This document shows positions 10,701 to 19,087 of a stretch of DNA of 46,921 nt, piece by piece; positions within the stretch are counted from its first letter, which is position 1, and every line of letters begins with the position of its first letter. The position numbers and the translations under genes are program-made. Source of the DNA: Candidatus Fibrimonadaceae bacterium (GTDB lineage Bacteria; Fibrobacterota; Fibrobacteria; Fibrobacterales; Fibrobacteraceae). The DNA lies in the NCBI GenBank assembly GCA_031286305.1, contig JAITUM010000203.1, positions 1 to 46,921 of the forward strand. Reading direction: 5' to 3'. The notes under the pieces are model-generated. The model was not told the DNA's origin. It saw only the letters and a program-made list of their open reading frames with translations, and made no database searches.

Positions 10701-12266
10701 GAAGAAGAGCACATTCCTAAAATTTTGGATGCCGGTATAGAAGAAGTTGCGGTGCGTTCCGTGTTAACTTGCAATTCGCCGCTTGGCGTTTGTGCAAGGT
10801 GTTATGGTCGAATGCTGGCTTCCGGGCGCTTGGTTGACTTGGGCGAGGCTGTTGGAGTTTTGGCAGCGCAGTCAATTGGTGAGCCGGGTACGCAGCTTAC
10901 GCTTCGCACGTTCCACATTGGTGGTGCGTCTAGCCGCATAACGGTTGACAATAACAAAAAAGCTTCTGTTGATGGAAAAATTTCTCTTGAAAACAGTGAA
11001 GAGATTGAATACAAGGGTTCTCAGGTGGAAATTAGCCGCATGGCAGAACTTGTGCTTATAGATAATAACGGCATAAATCGCGGTCGCTGGCAAATTCCTT
11101 ATGGCGCATCGCTTCATGTTAAAAACGGTGACCATGTTAAAAAAGATGAACTGCTTTACGAGTGGGATCCTTATAACAACCCGATAATAAGCACAGTCGG
11201 CGGCAAAATCCAGCTTTTGGACTTTATAGAAAAAACAACCTATTTGTCTGAAGTTGATGAAACAACCGGCATAGAAACCTGGACAATAATCAACGATAAG
11301 AGAGGTCGCAAGCGTGCTTCGATAAATGTTATGCATAATGGCGAGCGCACAGGTCACTTCTTTTTGCCGGACGGTGCAGTGTTAACTGTTCGCGACGGAG
11401 ATACTATTGTCAGCGGTCAAACTATAGCAAAGTTGCCGCGTTCCGTAGGAAAAACAAAAGATATTACCGGTGGTTTGCCCAGAGTTGCCGAGTTGTTTGA
11501 GGCTCGTGAGCCAAAGAACTCCGCAGTGCTTGCTCCCATAGATGGTGCAGTAGCTTTTGGCGCAGAAAAGAGTGCCGGGCAAATAGTGTTAATTAAAGGC
11601 GATAAAGCCGAAGAAGAAATTGTGGTTCCGCACGGTAAGCATCTCTCCGTTCATGAGGGAGATAGAGTTCGCAAAGGACAGTCGCTTGCCGAAGGTTCCA
11701 TAAGCTTAAAGGATATTCTTGAGATTTTGGGCGAAGAAGAATTGCAGAGGCATTTGATAGACGAAATACAATCGGTTTATCGTTTGCAGGCTGTTACAAT
11801 TTCTGATAAGCATATAGAGTGCATAGTTCGCCAGATGATGAGAAAAGTGACCATAACCGATCCGGGTGAATCCAAGTTCTTAACGGGCGAAGATGTTTCT
11901 AGAATAGAGCTTCGCTTGGAGAACAGCAGATTGCAAGAAGAAGGCAAAGCCGAGGCTGAATATGCTCCGTTGCTGCTTGGCATAACCAAAGCGGCTCTTG
12001 CAATGGATAGCTTTATAGCGGCAGCTTCTTTCCAAGAAACCACGAAGGTGCTTACCAAAGCCACCATAGCAGGTTCAAAAGACAAGTTGCTGGGCTTAAA
12101 GGAAAATGTGATTATGGGTCGCTTGATTCCATCCGGAACCGGTGCTTTGCATTTGCGAAACCTGGAAATAAAGGATTCCGATGTGGTTGAGCCTGCGGCA
12201 GAACATTCTCGCAGCCATGCCTTCGCGGATGCCGATTTTGAGGATATAGATGATGAGCTCGAATAA
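7698..12266 (+). CDS. rpoC: DNA-directed RNA polymerase subunit beta'
   Basis: RpoC carries the active-site magnesium of RNA polymerase. The 1522-residue protein has the N-terminal zinc-binding segment ([20 protein letters not shown]), the catalytic [12 protein letters not shown] motif near residue 455, and the second zinc site ([13 protein letters not shown]) near residue 1025. The bridge-helix/trigger-loop segment ([14 protein letters not shown]) follows, and the jaw and C-terminal sandwich regions appear complete. The start overlaps rpoB by 8 nt. A G-rich repeat array follows before rpsL. Confidence 0.98.
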   Translation: [1522 protein letters not shown]

Positions 12267-12291
12267 AACAATACTTGCTAACTTAAATGTT

Positions 12292-12415
12292 TTGGGACAA
12301 GGGACATGGGAAAAGCGGAATATAGATCTTCGTTGTCCGGGACATGAATTGCGCAAAATCATGTCCCATATCCCAAATAATGATATTTTGAATATCGCTT
12401 GTCCCATATCCCAAG
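12292..12415. repeat. GGGACATG/GGGATATGGGACA repeat array between rpoC and rpsL
   Basis: The 200-nt rpoC-rpsL gap contains at least five variants of a short G-rich word in both orientations. They are GGGACAAGGGACATGGG (12294-12310), CCGGGACATG (12338-12347), and two exact copies of TGTCCCATATCCCAA at 12362-12376 and 12400-12414, 38 nt apart. The opposed copies can pair into hairpins. It resembles, but is not identical to, the GGGTATR heptads near 29.6 kb. A promoter-like motif follows directly. Confidence 0.7.
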
Positions 12416-12429
12416 CAAGTAATTCAAAG

Positions 12430-12440
12430 TTTACTATATT
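12430..12440 (+). promoter_or_regulatory. Candidate promoter -10 for rpsL-rpsG
   Basis: TTTACTATATT occurs 26 nt upstream of the rpsL GTG, followed by an AGGAGAA ribosome-binding site. The same 11-mer recurs upstream of the truncated lipoprotein (29780-29790) and, on the minus strand, upstream of the MACPF gene (38826-38836). No good -35 is seen at 17 nt, so this may be an extended -10 promoter. Confidence 0.55.
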
Positions 12441-12466
12441 AGAACCTGCATTTAGGAGAATTTAGA

Positions 12467-12868
12467 GTGCCTACAATTCAACAATTAGTGCGTCTCGGTC
12501 GTGAAAAGGTTAAAAACCGTACAACGGCTCCAGCGCTTAAAGCTTGCCCCCAAAAACGCGGCGTTTGCAGCCGTGTTTACACAACAACGCCCAAAAAGCC
12601 AAACTCCGCTTTGCGCAAAATCGCTCGTGTGCGACTCAGCAACAAAATGGAAGTTACCGCTTACATACCGGGTGAAGGTCATAACCTGCAAGAGCATTCC
12701 ATTGTGCTAATCCGCGGCGGTCGTGTTAAAGACGTTCCGGGTGTTCGTTATCACATTATTCGTGGTGCGCTTGATACCCAAGCCGTAAGTGGCCGTAAGC
12801 AGGCTCGTTCTCGTTATGGTGTTAAAAAGAAAGCGGCAGCAGCTGCACCAACCAAGGGCAAAAAGTAA
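12467..12868 (+). CDS. rpsL: 30S ribosomal protein S12
   Basis: S12 monitors codon-anticodon pairing in the decoding centre. The 133-residue product contains the conserved [18 protein letters not shown] and [16 protein letters not shown] segments; K43 and K88 region residues, where streptomycin resistance arises in other bacteria, look wild-type. The start is GTG at 12467, 7 nt after AGGAGAA. It is co-oriented with rpsG, 9 nt downstream. The usual fusA-tuf continuation of the str operon is absent. Confidence 0.97.
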   Translation: MPTIQQLVRLGREKVKNRTTAPALKACPQKRGVCSRVYTTTPKKPNSALRKIARVRLSNKMEVTAYIPGEGHNLQEHSIVLIRGGRVKDVPGVRYHIIRGALDTQAVSGRKQARSRYGVKKKAAAAAPTKGKK

Positions 12869-12877
12869 GGAGTAATT

Positions 12878-13354
12878 ATGTCTAGAAGAAGAAAATCTAT
12901 TCATCGTTCAATTTTACCGGATCCTCGCTATAATTCAACTCTGATAACGGAGTTGGTGGGCGTTGTTCTTAAAAAAGGCAAAAAGACCCTAGCTGAGCGC
13001 ATTGTTTATACTGCGCTTGAGGAGCTGAATAAAAAGGTTCAAGGCTCTGAGACGGTTATGGAAAAATTTGAACAGTGTCTTGAAAATATCAAGCCTCAGG
13101 TTGAGGTTAAAACCCGCAGAGTTGGTGGTGCAAACTATCAGGTTCCCATTGAGGTTGCTCCTGAGCGTGCCAAGGCTCTTGCGCTTCGTTGGCTTTTAGT
13201 GGCGGCTCGCAAAAGAAACGAGCAGAACATGGCGCTACGTTTAGCGGCTGAACTTGTTGCTGCAAAAAACAATGAAGGCGGTGCGGTTCGCAAAAAAATA
13301 GATACTCATAAAATGGCAGAAGCAAACAAGGCCTTTGCGCACTTTAGGTGGTAG
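12878..13354 (+). CDS. rpsG: 30S ribosomal protein S7
   Basis: S7 nucleates assembly of the 30S head and contacts E-site tRNA. The 158-residue product begins MSRRRKS and has the typical VGGANYQVPIEV and RKRNEQNMALRLAAELV segments. A TAAGGAG ribosome-binding site precedes the ATG. It is followed not by fusA but, 35 nt later, by an outer-membrane protein gene, so the str operon is split in this genome. Confidence 0.97.
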   Translation: MSRRRKSIHRSILPDPRYNSTLITELVGVVLKKGKKTLAERIVYTALEELNKKVQGSETVMEKFEQCLENIKPQVEVKTRRVGGANYQVPIEVAPERAKALALRWLLVAARKRNEQNMALRLAAELVAAKNNEGGAVRKKIDTHKMAEANKAFAHFRW

Positions 13355-13389
13355 GGTTAATAACTCTTTGCCTTTCAAAAGGCTAAGGT

Positions 13390-14370
13390 ATGTTGCTGCG
13401 AGCTCAAAAAATACTTCTTGTACTTTTTTCTTCGCTTTGTGCGCAACAGCAGGGATTGACATTTTCCGGTATTTTTGAGTCTGCTGTTTCCACTCGTTAC
13501 AGCGATTCTTTGTCTTATGGAGTTGAGGAATACGCAAATATTCGTATGCAATCGCGCATTGGGCAAAATGCTACGTTTTTTGGTGCGGTGAATCTTGTTG
13601 CGGGCGCGGGAGATTTTGCTTATGACCGTTTAATTGAGCTGGAACGCCTTCACTTTAGGTTAAATGGTGAAACAATAAATTTTGATGGCGGATTGATGCG
13701 TTTGCCGTTTGGTTATGGGCAGGTTTGGAATCCGTCTGATTTTATTAATCCTAAAAATCCGCTTTTGCCAAACGCTCGTCCTATAGCTGTTTTAGGGGCT
13801 GGGCTTTCTTGGTATCCAACGGATTCTTTTAAATTTATGGAATTCGCTGCCGCTCCTCGCGACTCATCGCAAAATGGGTTGGCAGGTTTTTTGGCAGAGC
13901 AGCATTGGGAGCGTGCAAGCCTTCAATTGCTTTATTCTTATGAATTTTCCGGCACGGATACAGAAGATTTTCATCGTGCCGGAATGTCGCTCAAAGCCGA
14001 TTTGGAACTCAGCTTTATGATAGATATGCTATACACTTTTAACAAAGATGAAAAAAGCAAAGAGGGTCTCGTTTTTAGCGGTGGTTTTGATTATTCCATG
14101 TTTAGCGGAAATCTCATTGTTTTAACCGAATATCTTTACAATGGCGGTGAGAATAATTTATATTCCGGGTTCACTTGGCGTTTTTCTGACTATACCAATG
14201 CAGGTGCAGCTTTGCTTGCCGGCATAGACGATAACTCTTTTATTCCTATTGCTGTTTTTAACCACGAGCTTTTTCAAGGTGCAAGCTTTAACATAATGGC
14301 TCAAAGACCCCTTAATAGCGAGTTGCCTTACGACTTTAACTTGGAAGCCAGACTTAGGTTGAGGTTTTGA
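13390..14370 (+). CDS. Predicted outer-membrane beta-barrel protein
   Basis: I do not recognise a named family. The 326-residue protein has a short N-terminal hydrophobic segment (ILLVLFSSLCA) that looks like a signal peptide, then alternating aromatic/polar strands through the whole length, and it ends RLRLRF, with the C-terminal phenylalanine common in outer-membrane barrels. A porin-like or surface barrel role is inference. An AAGGCTAAGG ribosome-binding site precedes ATG 13390. It lies directly before bamA on the same strand. Confidence 0.7.
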   Translation: MLLRAQKILLVLFSSLCAQQQGLTFSGIFESAVSTRYSDSLSYGVEEYANIRMQSRIGQNATFFGAVNLVAGAGDFAYDRLIELERLHFRLNGETINFDGGLMRLPFGYGQVWNPSDFINPKNPLLPNARPIAVLGAGLSWYPTDSFKFMEFAAAPRDSSQNGLAGFLAEQHWERASLQLLYSYEFSGTDTEDFHRAGMSLKADLELSFMIDMLYTFNKDEKSKEGLVFSGGFDYSMFSGNLIVLTEYLYNGGENNLYSGFTWRFSDYTNAGAALLAGIDDNSFIPIAVFNHELFQGASFNIMAQRPLNSELPYDFNLEARLRLRF

Positions 14371-14371
14371 T

Positions 14372-14381
14372 TTTCTATATT
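14372..14381 (+). promoter_or_regulatory. TTTCTATATT -10-like element just upstream of bamA
   Basis: The hexamer TATATT (14376-14381) ends 9 nt before the ATG at 14391, too close to leave room for a ribosome-binding site. It is one of about ten such arrangements in the window, consistent with a leaderless or near-leaderless transcript. Confidence 0.45.
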
Positions 14382-14390
14382 AAATCCTCA

Positions 14391-17165
14391 ATGTTTTCTA
14401 AAACGCCGTTATACTTGATTTTCTTGTGCGCACTTGCCTTTGCGCAATTTACTGATATGCCCCTAACGGCATCAGAAGACAATCGAGTTAGCAGTATAAG
14501 CATAGATGGCGCTATATATACAAACACAACTACGCTGAAATCTCGCATACCTTTAAGGGAAAATTCAAGTTATTCCCCCTCCGTTTTGGCAGAGCAAGTG
14601 AAAAAATCAATAGAATCCCTCTATGAAACCGGAATGTTTGACAATATTAAAGTTTTAGCCAAATACGGTGAAGGCGGCGCTGTGCACTTGATTTTTGAAG
14701 TCACTGAGCAGCCTGCCCTAGACACTCTGCTCATAGAAGGCAACGACGATGTGTCAAAAGACGAACTTAGACTAAAAACACGAATGACAGCAGGTGCGGT
14801 TTATAGCAAAAGCGATTTGGAACGAGATAGACAGGCAATTTTGAGCTACTACCGCTCACAAGGATACCTGCTTGCAGAGGCATGGGTAGAAGAAATTCCT
14901 GTTGGAGAACATAAAAACAAAGTCATTATACACATTAGCGAAGGCAATAAGGTAAAGGTAGATTCCATTTCCATTTCCGGCAACCATGGAGTGCCTAGGG
15001 AAGAGATTATAAGACGCATGCAAACAAAAAGAGATTCGTGGTGGGGCGGCGGTGATTTTAAATTGGATGTTTTTGAGGCAGACAGAGATTCCGTTATAAA
15101 TGCCGCAAGGCGCCATGGTTTTTTAGATGCGGAGCTTTTAGAATACGAAGCTATCTATTTGCCGGATTCAAGCTGCCGCTTTTATTTGGGGCGCATGGCA
15201 CGCAGAGGTTCCAGCCTGCAGCTTCTTTACCACCAGTTGAACAAAAACATATCAGACAAAGAAAATCCGTTGCACTCTTTAACCGGAAAGTCCATTGCAA
15301 TGGCTTCGCATTATTATAGAGAACACAGGTCGCAAATGGGCATACACCAAGCGTTCCCTGTTCCGAATATACAGAACGAGAAACAGGCCGCTGAGGTTTT
15401 GAACAATATAATAACCTACGGCGCAATTAGAAAAGAATGGATAAAGAGCCTAAGGGGCAAGGCTTGGAAAGACCCTCGCATAGACAGTCTGCTTGCAATA
15501 AAGAAACGCACTGTTTATGAAGAAAAACTTTTGGTTCGTTATTCTTTGGAAGAAACTATTCCTGCGCTTATGCAATATGACAGCGTTAATACTGCAAGCT
15601 ATGTTCACATAAACATAGACATTAAAGAGGGCAGAAAATATTATGCCGGCAGGGTGCATTTTACAGGGAACGAAGTTTTGCCAACTGCATTCTTGCAGGC
15701 GCAGGTTCGTTTGGATAGCGGAAAAGTGTTTAATCATGACCAGTATGATTCCACAAAAAGAGCTATTTTGTCTGCGTATAGAGAAGATGGTTATTTGTTT
15801 GTGCAGATTGATGAAACGAGAATTTTTGTGAACGATTCGGTGGTTAATTTAACTTTTGCCTTGCGCGAAGGCTTGCCTGCACAAATACACAAGGTTCATA
15901 TAAGAGGCAACACAAAAACAAAAGACAAGGTGATTCGCAGAGAAATAAGATTATTCCCGGGCGATACTTATAGGCAATCTCTTTTGGAACGCAGTTTCAG
16001 AGATATAATGCAGTTAAATTATTTTGATAGCGTTATGCCGGACGTTCAGCCTGTGGGCGAGCAAGATGTTGATTTGCTTTTTGCTGTTTCTGAGCGCGAA
16101 GCCGGCACAGGGCAATTTGGTGCCGGTGCTGCCTATAGCCAAGCAGATGGTTTGGTATTTACGCTTAACCTTTCAATTCCCAATTGTTGTATGGGAGATG
16201 GTCAGGCGCTAAATGTAAGTGGTGAATATGGAACTGATAAAAGGAGCGTATCAGCTGGTTTTTCTGAGCCATGGCTTTTTGATACTCCTACAAGAATTGG
16301 CGCATCTTTGAATTACTCTTGGTGGAATGGTTATAATGCCCATGATATTACGCGCTATGGTGGTAATGTTTTCTTGGGGCGCAGGCTCACATGGCCGGAT
16401 GATTATTTTTATGTGCAAGGCGGAATTGGCTGGCAGAGAAATAAACAGGGAGCAAACCCTGAATTTCCGGATGGCAGTCCCAGCCTTGTTCGCTTTACGG
16501 GAGACGAAACCAGTCTTGATTTTGTTATAATTAGAGATGATAAAAACCTGCCGATTTTCCCAACCGAAGGTTCGCGGTACATGCTGTCTTCTTCTTGGGC
16601 TGTTCCGGATTTCTTGGGTGGAGATTTCAGCTTTTTGCAAACGGAACTTAGCATAAAATGGTGGTTCCCGATTTTACCTGATAAATTGACCCTTGGTATA
16701 ACAAATGAGTTTGGTGTTATTACCGGAGACGTTTTGCAATACCGCAGGCTTTATCAGATGGGCGGAGCACTTGGTTATAAAGGTTTGATGCGTGGTTATA
16801 GACCGGGTTCTTTGGGTGCATACAGGCTTGGGCGCAGCTATCAATATTTTGGCGCGGAATTGACTTGGCCAATTTCGCAGAATCTCTTTTACCTTATACC
16901 GATCTTCTTTGATGCAGGTAATGTGTTTGGTGATGTTTACGATTGGAACGAACCGGTTAGCAGAGATATTGGTTCTCCGCTTCGTGAGTGGGATATTTCT
17001 TCGCTCAAACGTGATTTTGGATTTGGCTTCCGCATTTTGGTTCCGATGCTCGGCATTATTGGTTTTGATTTTGCATGGCCTCTTGACCCCGGTGAGCATC
17101 GCGGTTTTGATGTTCCGGGTATTGGGACAATGGAGTTTAATTTCATAATATCGCAAGGGTTTTAG
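14391..17165 (+). CDS. bamA: Outer membrane protein assembly factor BamA
   Basis: BamA inserts beta-barrel proteins into the outer membrane. The 924-residue protein has a signal peptide (LYLIFLCALAFAQF), five POTRA-like repeats over about residues 35-580, and a C-terminal barrel ending IISQGF. The barrel contains the GLMRGYRPGSLG segment, matching the conserved VRGF-type motif of the Omp85 family. An unusual insert of about 130 residues, rich in Lys/Arg, lies in the third POTRA repeat. The ORF track starts at TTG 14367, but ATG 14391 fits the signal peptide and the upstream TATATT better. Confidence 0.93.
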   Translation: MFSKTPLYLIFLCALAFAQFTDMPLTASEDNRVSSISIDGAIYTNTTTLKSRIPLRENSSYSPSVLAEQVKKSIESLYETGMFDNIKVLAKYGEGGAVHLIFEVTEQPALDTLLIEGNDDVSKDELRLKTRMTAGAVYSKSDLERDRQAILSYYRSQGYLLAEAWVEEIPVGEHKNKVIIHISEGNKVKVDSISISGNHGVPREEIIRRMQTKRDSWWGGGDFKLDVFEADRDSVINAARRHGFLDAELLEYEAIYLPDSSCRFYLGRMARRGSSLQLLYHQLNKNISDKENPLHSLTGKSIAMASHYYREHRSQMGIHQAFPVPNIQNEKQAAEVLNNIITYGAIRKEWIKSLRGKAWKDPRIDSLLAIKKRTVYEEKLLVRYSLEETIPALMQYDSVNTASYVHINIDIKEGRKYYAGRVHFTGNEVLPTAFLQAQVRLDSGKVFNHDQYDSTKRAILSAYREDGYLFVQIDETRIFVNDSVVNLTFALREGLPAQIHKVHIRGNTKTKDKVIRREIRLFPGDTYRQSLLERSFRDIMQLNYFDSVMPDVQPVGEQDVDLLFAVSEREAGTGQFGAGAAYSQADGLVFTLNLSIPNCCMGDGQALNVSGEYGTDKRSVSAGFSEPWLFDTPTRIGASLNYSWWNGYNAHDITRYGGNVFLGRRLTWPDDYFYVQGGIGWQRNKQGANPEFPDGSPSLVRFTGDETSLDFVIIRDDKNLPIFPTEGSRYMLSSSWAVPDFLGGDFSFLQTELSIKWWFPILPDKLTLGITNEFGVITGDVLQYRRLYQMGGALGYKGLMRGYRPGSLGAYRLGRSYQYFGAELTWPISQNLFYLIPIFFDAGNVFGDVYDWNEPVSRDIGSPLREWDISSLKRDFGFGFRILVPMLGIIGFDFAWPLDPGEHRGFDVPGIGTMEFNFIISQGF

Positions 17166-17169
17166 ACAA

Positions 17170-18141
17170 ATGAAGATTGCAGTTATAGGTGGTGCCGGTT
17201 ATATAGGCTCGCATGTGGCAAGGGAGCTTTTGGATTTTGGTCACGAGGTTTTTGTTTACGATAATTTGAGCAGCGGGTTAAGGCAAAATTTATTTTCAGA
17301 GGCAGGTTTTGTTCATGGTGATATTTTGGATGTTCAAAAGCTGGATGATTTTTTTACAAGCGTGAAGCCGGAGGGCATTGTGCATTTGGCGGCATTGAAA
17401 GCTGCCGGCGAATCCATGTTGTTGCCCGAAAAATACAGTATTCACAACATTACAGGTTCTTTGAATATTTTGAATGCAGTTTCAAAGCATGGCGTAAAAT
17501 ACATTGTGTTTTCCAGTTCTGCAGCTGTGTATGGCAGCCCGAAATACTTGCCCATGGACGAAAAGCATCCAACCGAACCGGAAAATTATTATGGCTACAC
17601 AAAACTCGCTATTGAGCAGTATTTGGAGTGGTATGGAAGGTTAAGAGGCATAAAATATGCCGCACTTCGTTATTTTAACGCTGCAGGTTATGATGTTAAG
17701 GGCAGAATAAGCGGTTTGGAGCAGAATCCGGCGAATTTGATTCCTATTGTTATGGAAGTTGCTGCCGGTATGCGTAGCTTTGTGAGTGTTTTTGGAAATG
17801 ATTACGAAACTGAGGACGGCACAGGGGTTAGGGATTATATTCATGTTAGCGACCTGGCTCGCGGCCATAGAATGGCTTTTGACAAGTTGCAAAGCGGGGA
17901 TAGTTTTGTTGTAAACTTGGGTGTGAACAGCGGAAACAGCGTTTTGGAGGTTGTAAAGGCAACGGAGCGTATTTCCGGCAAAAAAATAGATTACCGAATA
18001 ACAGGCCGCCGTGCTGGCGATGCCGCAGTTGTTTTGGCAGACCCGGCGCTTGCAAAAGAATTTTTAGGCTGGCAAGCTCAATGCTCCGATTTAGACACCC
18101 TACTAGAAACAACTTGGCGTGTGTATAAAAGTGCCCAATGA
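17170..18141 (+). CDS. galE: UDP-glucose 4-epimerase
   Basis: GalE interconverts UDP-glucose and UDP-galactose, supplying sugars for envelope polysaccharides. The 323-residue protein has the NAD-binding GGAGYIGSH motif at residues 7-15, the SSSAAVYG segment with the catalytic Ser, and the YYGYTKLAIEQ helix with the catalytic Tyr-x3-Lys. The RYFNAAGYD segment is also typical. It starts 4 nt after bamA, so the two are probably cotranscribed. Confidence 0.95.
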   Translation: MKIAVIGGAGYIGSHVARELLDFGHEVFVYDNLSSGLRQNLFSEAGFVHGDILDVQKLDDFFTSVKPEGIVHLAALKAAGESMLLPEKYSIHNITGSLNILNAVSKHGVKYIVFSSSAAVYGSPKYLPMDEKHPTEPENYYGYTKLAIEQYLEWYGRLRGIKYAALRYFNAAGYDVKGRISGLEQNPANLIPIVMEVAAGMRSFVSVFGNDYETEDGTGVRDYIHVSDLARGHRMAFDKLQSGDSFVVNLGVNSGNSVLEVVKATERISGKKIDYRITGRRAGDAAVVLADPALAKEFLGWQAQCSDLDTLLETTWRVYKSAQ

Positions 18142-18145
18142 ATAG

Positions 18146-18174
18146 TTGACAACGCTTTGAAAATTTGCTATATT
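18146..18174 (+). promoter_or_regulatory. Sigma-70-type promoter of tRNA-Phe
   Basis: TTGACA (18146-18151) is followed after exactly 17 nt by TATATT (18169-18174), and the tRNA starts 10 nt later. This is the clearest full promoter in the window and supports TATATT as the housekeeping -10 of this organism. Confidence 0.85.
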
Positions 18175-18183
18175 TAGTGTTAC

Positions 18184-18256
18184 GGCTCTGTAGCTCAGTT
18201 GGTAGAGCATCGGACTGAAAATCCGTGTGTCAGCGGTTCAAATCCGCTTGGAGCCA
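18184..18256 (+). tRNA. tRNA-Phe (GAA anticodon)
   Basis: The acceptor GGCTCTG pairs with TGGAGCC (with two wobble pairs), the D arm is GCTC...GAGC, the anticodon stem CGGA/TCCG encloses CTGAAAA with anticodon GAA, and the T arm is GCGG-TTCAAAT-CCGC. The discriminator is A and CCA is not encoded. Its last 19 nt overlap, on the opposite strand, the end of the serine acetyltransferase gene. Confidence 0.95.
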
Positions 18257-19047
18257 TTACCCTTCAGCTGGTTTACTATGCTCAATTTAGAGCCAGAAGG
18301 CACAGATTCGGTTATAAACACATTACTACCCAGCACAGAACCTTTGCCTATAATCGTTTTGCCGCCAAAAACAGAAGCCCCAGAGTATATTGTCACATAA
18401 TCTTCTACCGTAGGGTGTCGTTTTTCCCCTTTTAATGCTTGCCCGCCTCTAGTTGAAAGTGCTCCAAGCGTTACTCCCTGATAAATTTTGACATGCTCGC
18501 CTATGATGGTGGTTTCGCCTATAACAATACCCGTTCCGTGGTCTATAAAAAAATAATTGCCGATTTTTGCGCCGGGGTGAATATCTATGCCCGTTGCAGA
18601 ATGGGCGTGTTCCGTCATTATGCGCGGGAGTTTTGGAATGCCGGCAACATGAAGTTCATGAGCTAGCCTATAAACAGAGATTGCATAGAACCCCGGATAG
18701 GAAATTATTATCTCTTCCTTGTCTGTAGCAGCAGGATCGCCGTCATATGCGGCTTCTACGTCTGTAGCAAGGCGCTTTCTTATTTCAGGGAGTTTTGCCA
18801 AAAAATCTTTTGCGACCTTTGCCGGCTTGCGACCCGGTAGGCGAAGCATCTGTTTGTTCAATAGCAGTTCAGCTTCTTCTAAAAGCTTGCTCACAGGTTT
18901 GTTGCTAAAATAGCCGGGAAACAGCAAATTGCGAAGCGTGTCTATAAGCTTTACCGCCTCATTTTTGCCGGGCAATTTTCCGGGCTTAGGAATGGAGTCT
19001 TTTAGCTCGGAATAACTTTTCAAAAGAGCGGAGGCTATACTTTTCAT
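18238..19047 (-). CDS. cysE: Serine O-acetyltransferase
   Basis: This enzyme makes O-acetylserine from serine and acetyl-CoA, the first step of cysteine synthesis. The 269-residue protein has an alpha-helical N-terminal half and a C-terminal left-handed beta-helix with hexapeptide repeats (GIDIHPGAKIG, GIVIGETTIIGEHVKIYQGV). The catalytic region IDHGTG and the TLGALS loop are visible, as in the EpsC/SrpH type. The last six codons and the stop lie antisense to tRNA-Phe. ATG 19047 is preceded by TACATT at 7 nt, so a leaderless start is plausible. Confidence 0.92.
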   Translation of the reverse strand: MKSIASALLKSYSELKDSIPKPGKLPGKNEAVKLIDTLRNLLFPGYFSNKPVSKLLEEAELLLNKQMLRLPGRKPAKVAKDFLAKLPEIRKRLATDVEAAYDGDPAATDKEEIIISYPGFYAISVYRLAHELHVAGIPKLPRIMTEHAHSATGIDIHPGAKIGNYFFIDHGTGIVIGETTIIGEHVKIYQGVTLGALSTRGGQALKGEKRHPTVEDYVTIYSGASVFGGKTIIGKGSVLGSNVFITESVPSGSKLSIVNQLKGNGSKRI

Positions 19048-19052
19048 GAGAA

Positions 19053-19078
19053 GTAATGTAGTTTTTTTTCTACATTAC
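19053..19078. promoter_or_regulatory. Inverted repeat forming a divergent cysE/dxs promoter
   Basis: GTAATGTAG and CTACATTAC form a perfect 9-bp inverted repeat around eight T residues. Each arm contains TACATT in one direction, 7 nt from the cysE ATG and 11 nt from the dxs ATG. It can be read as back-to-back -10 elements or as an operator; the sequence alone does not decide. Confidence 0.5.
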
Positions 19079-19087
19079 ATTTCACGA

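Noticed and set aside
18146-18256. tRNA-Phe as an attachment site of an integrated element
   Set aside because: No integrase gene or repeat of the tRNA 3' end is visible nearby, and the neighbours are housekeeping genes.
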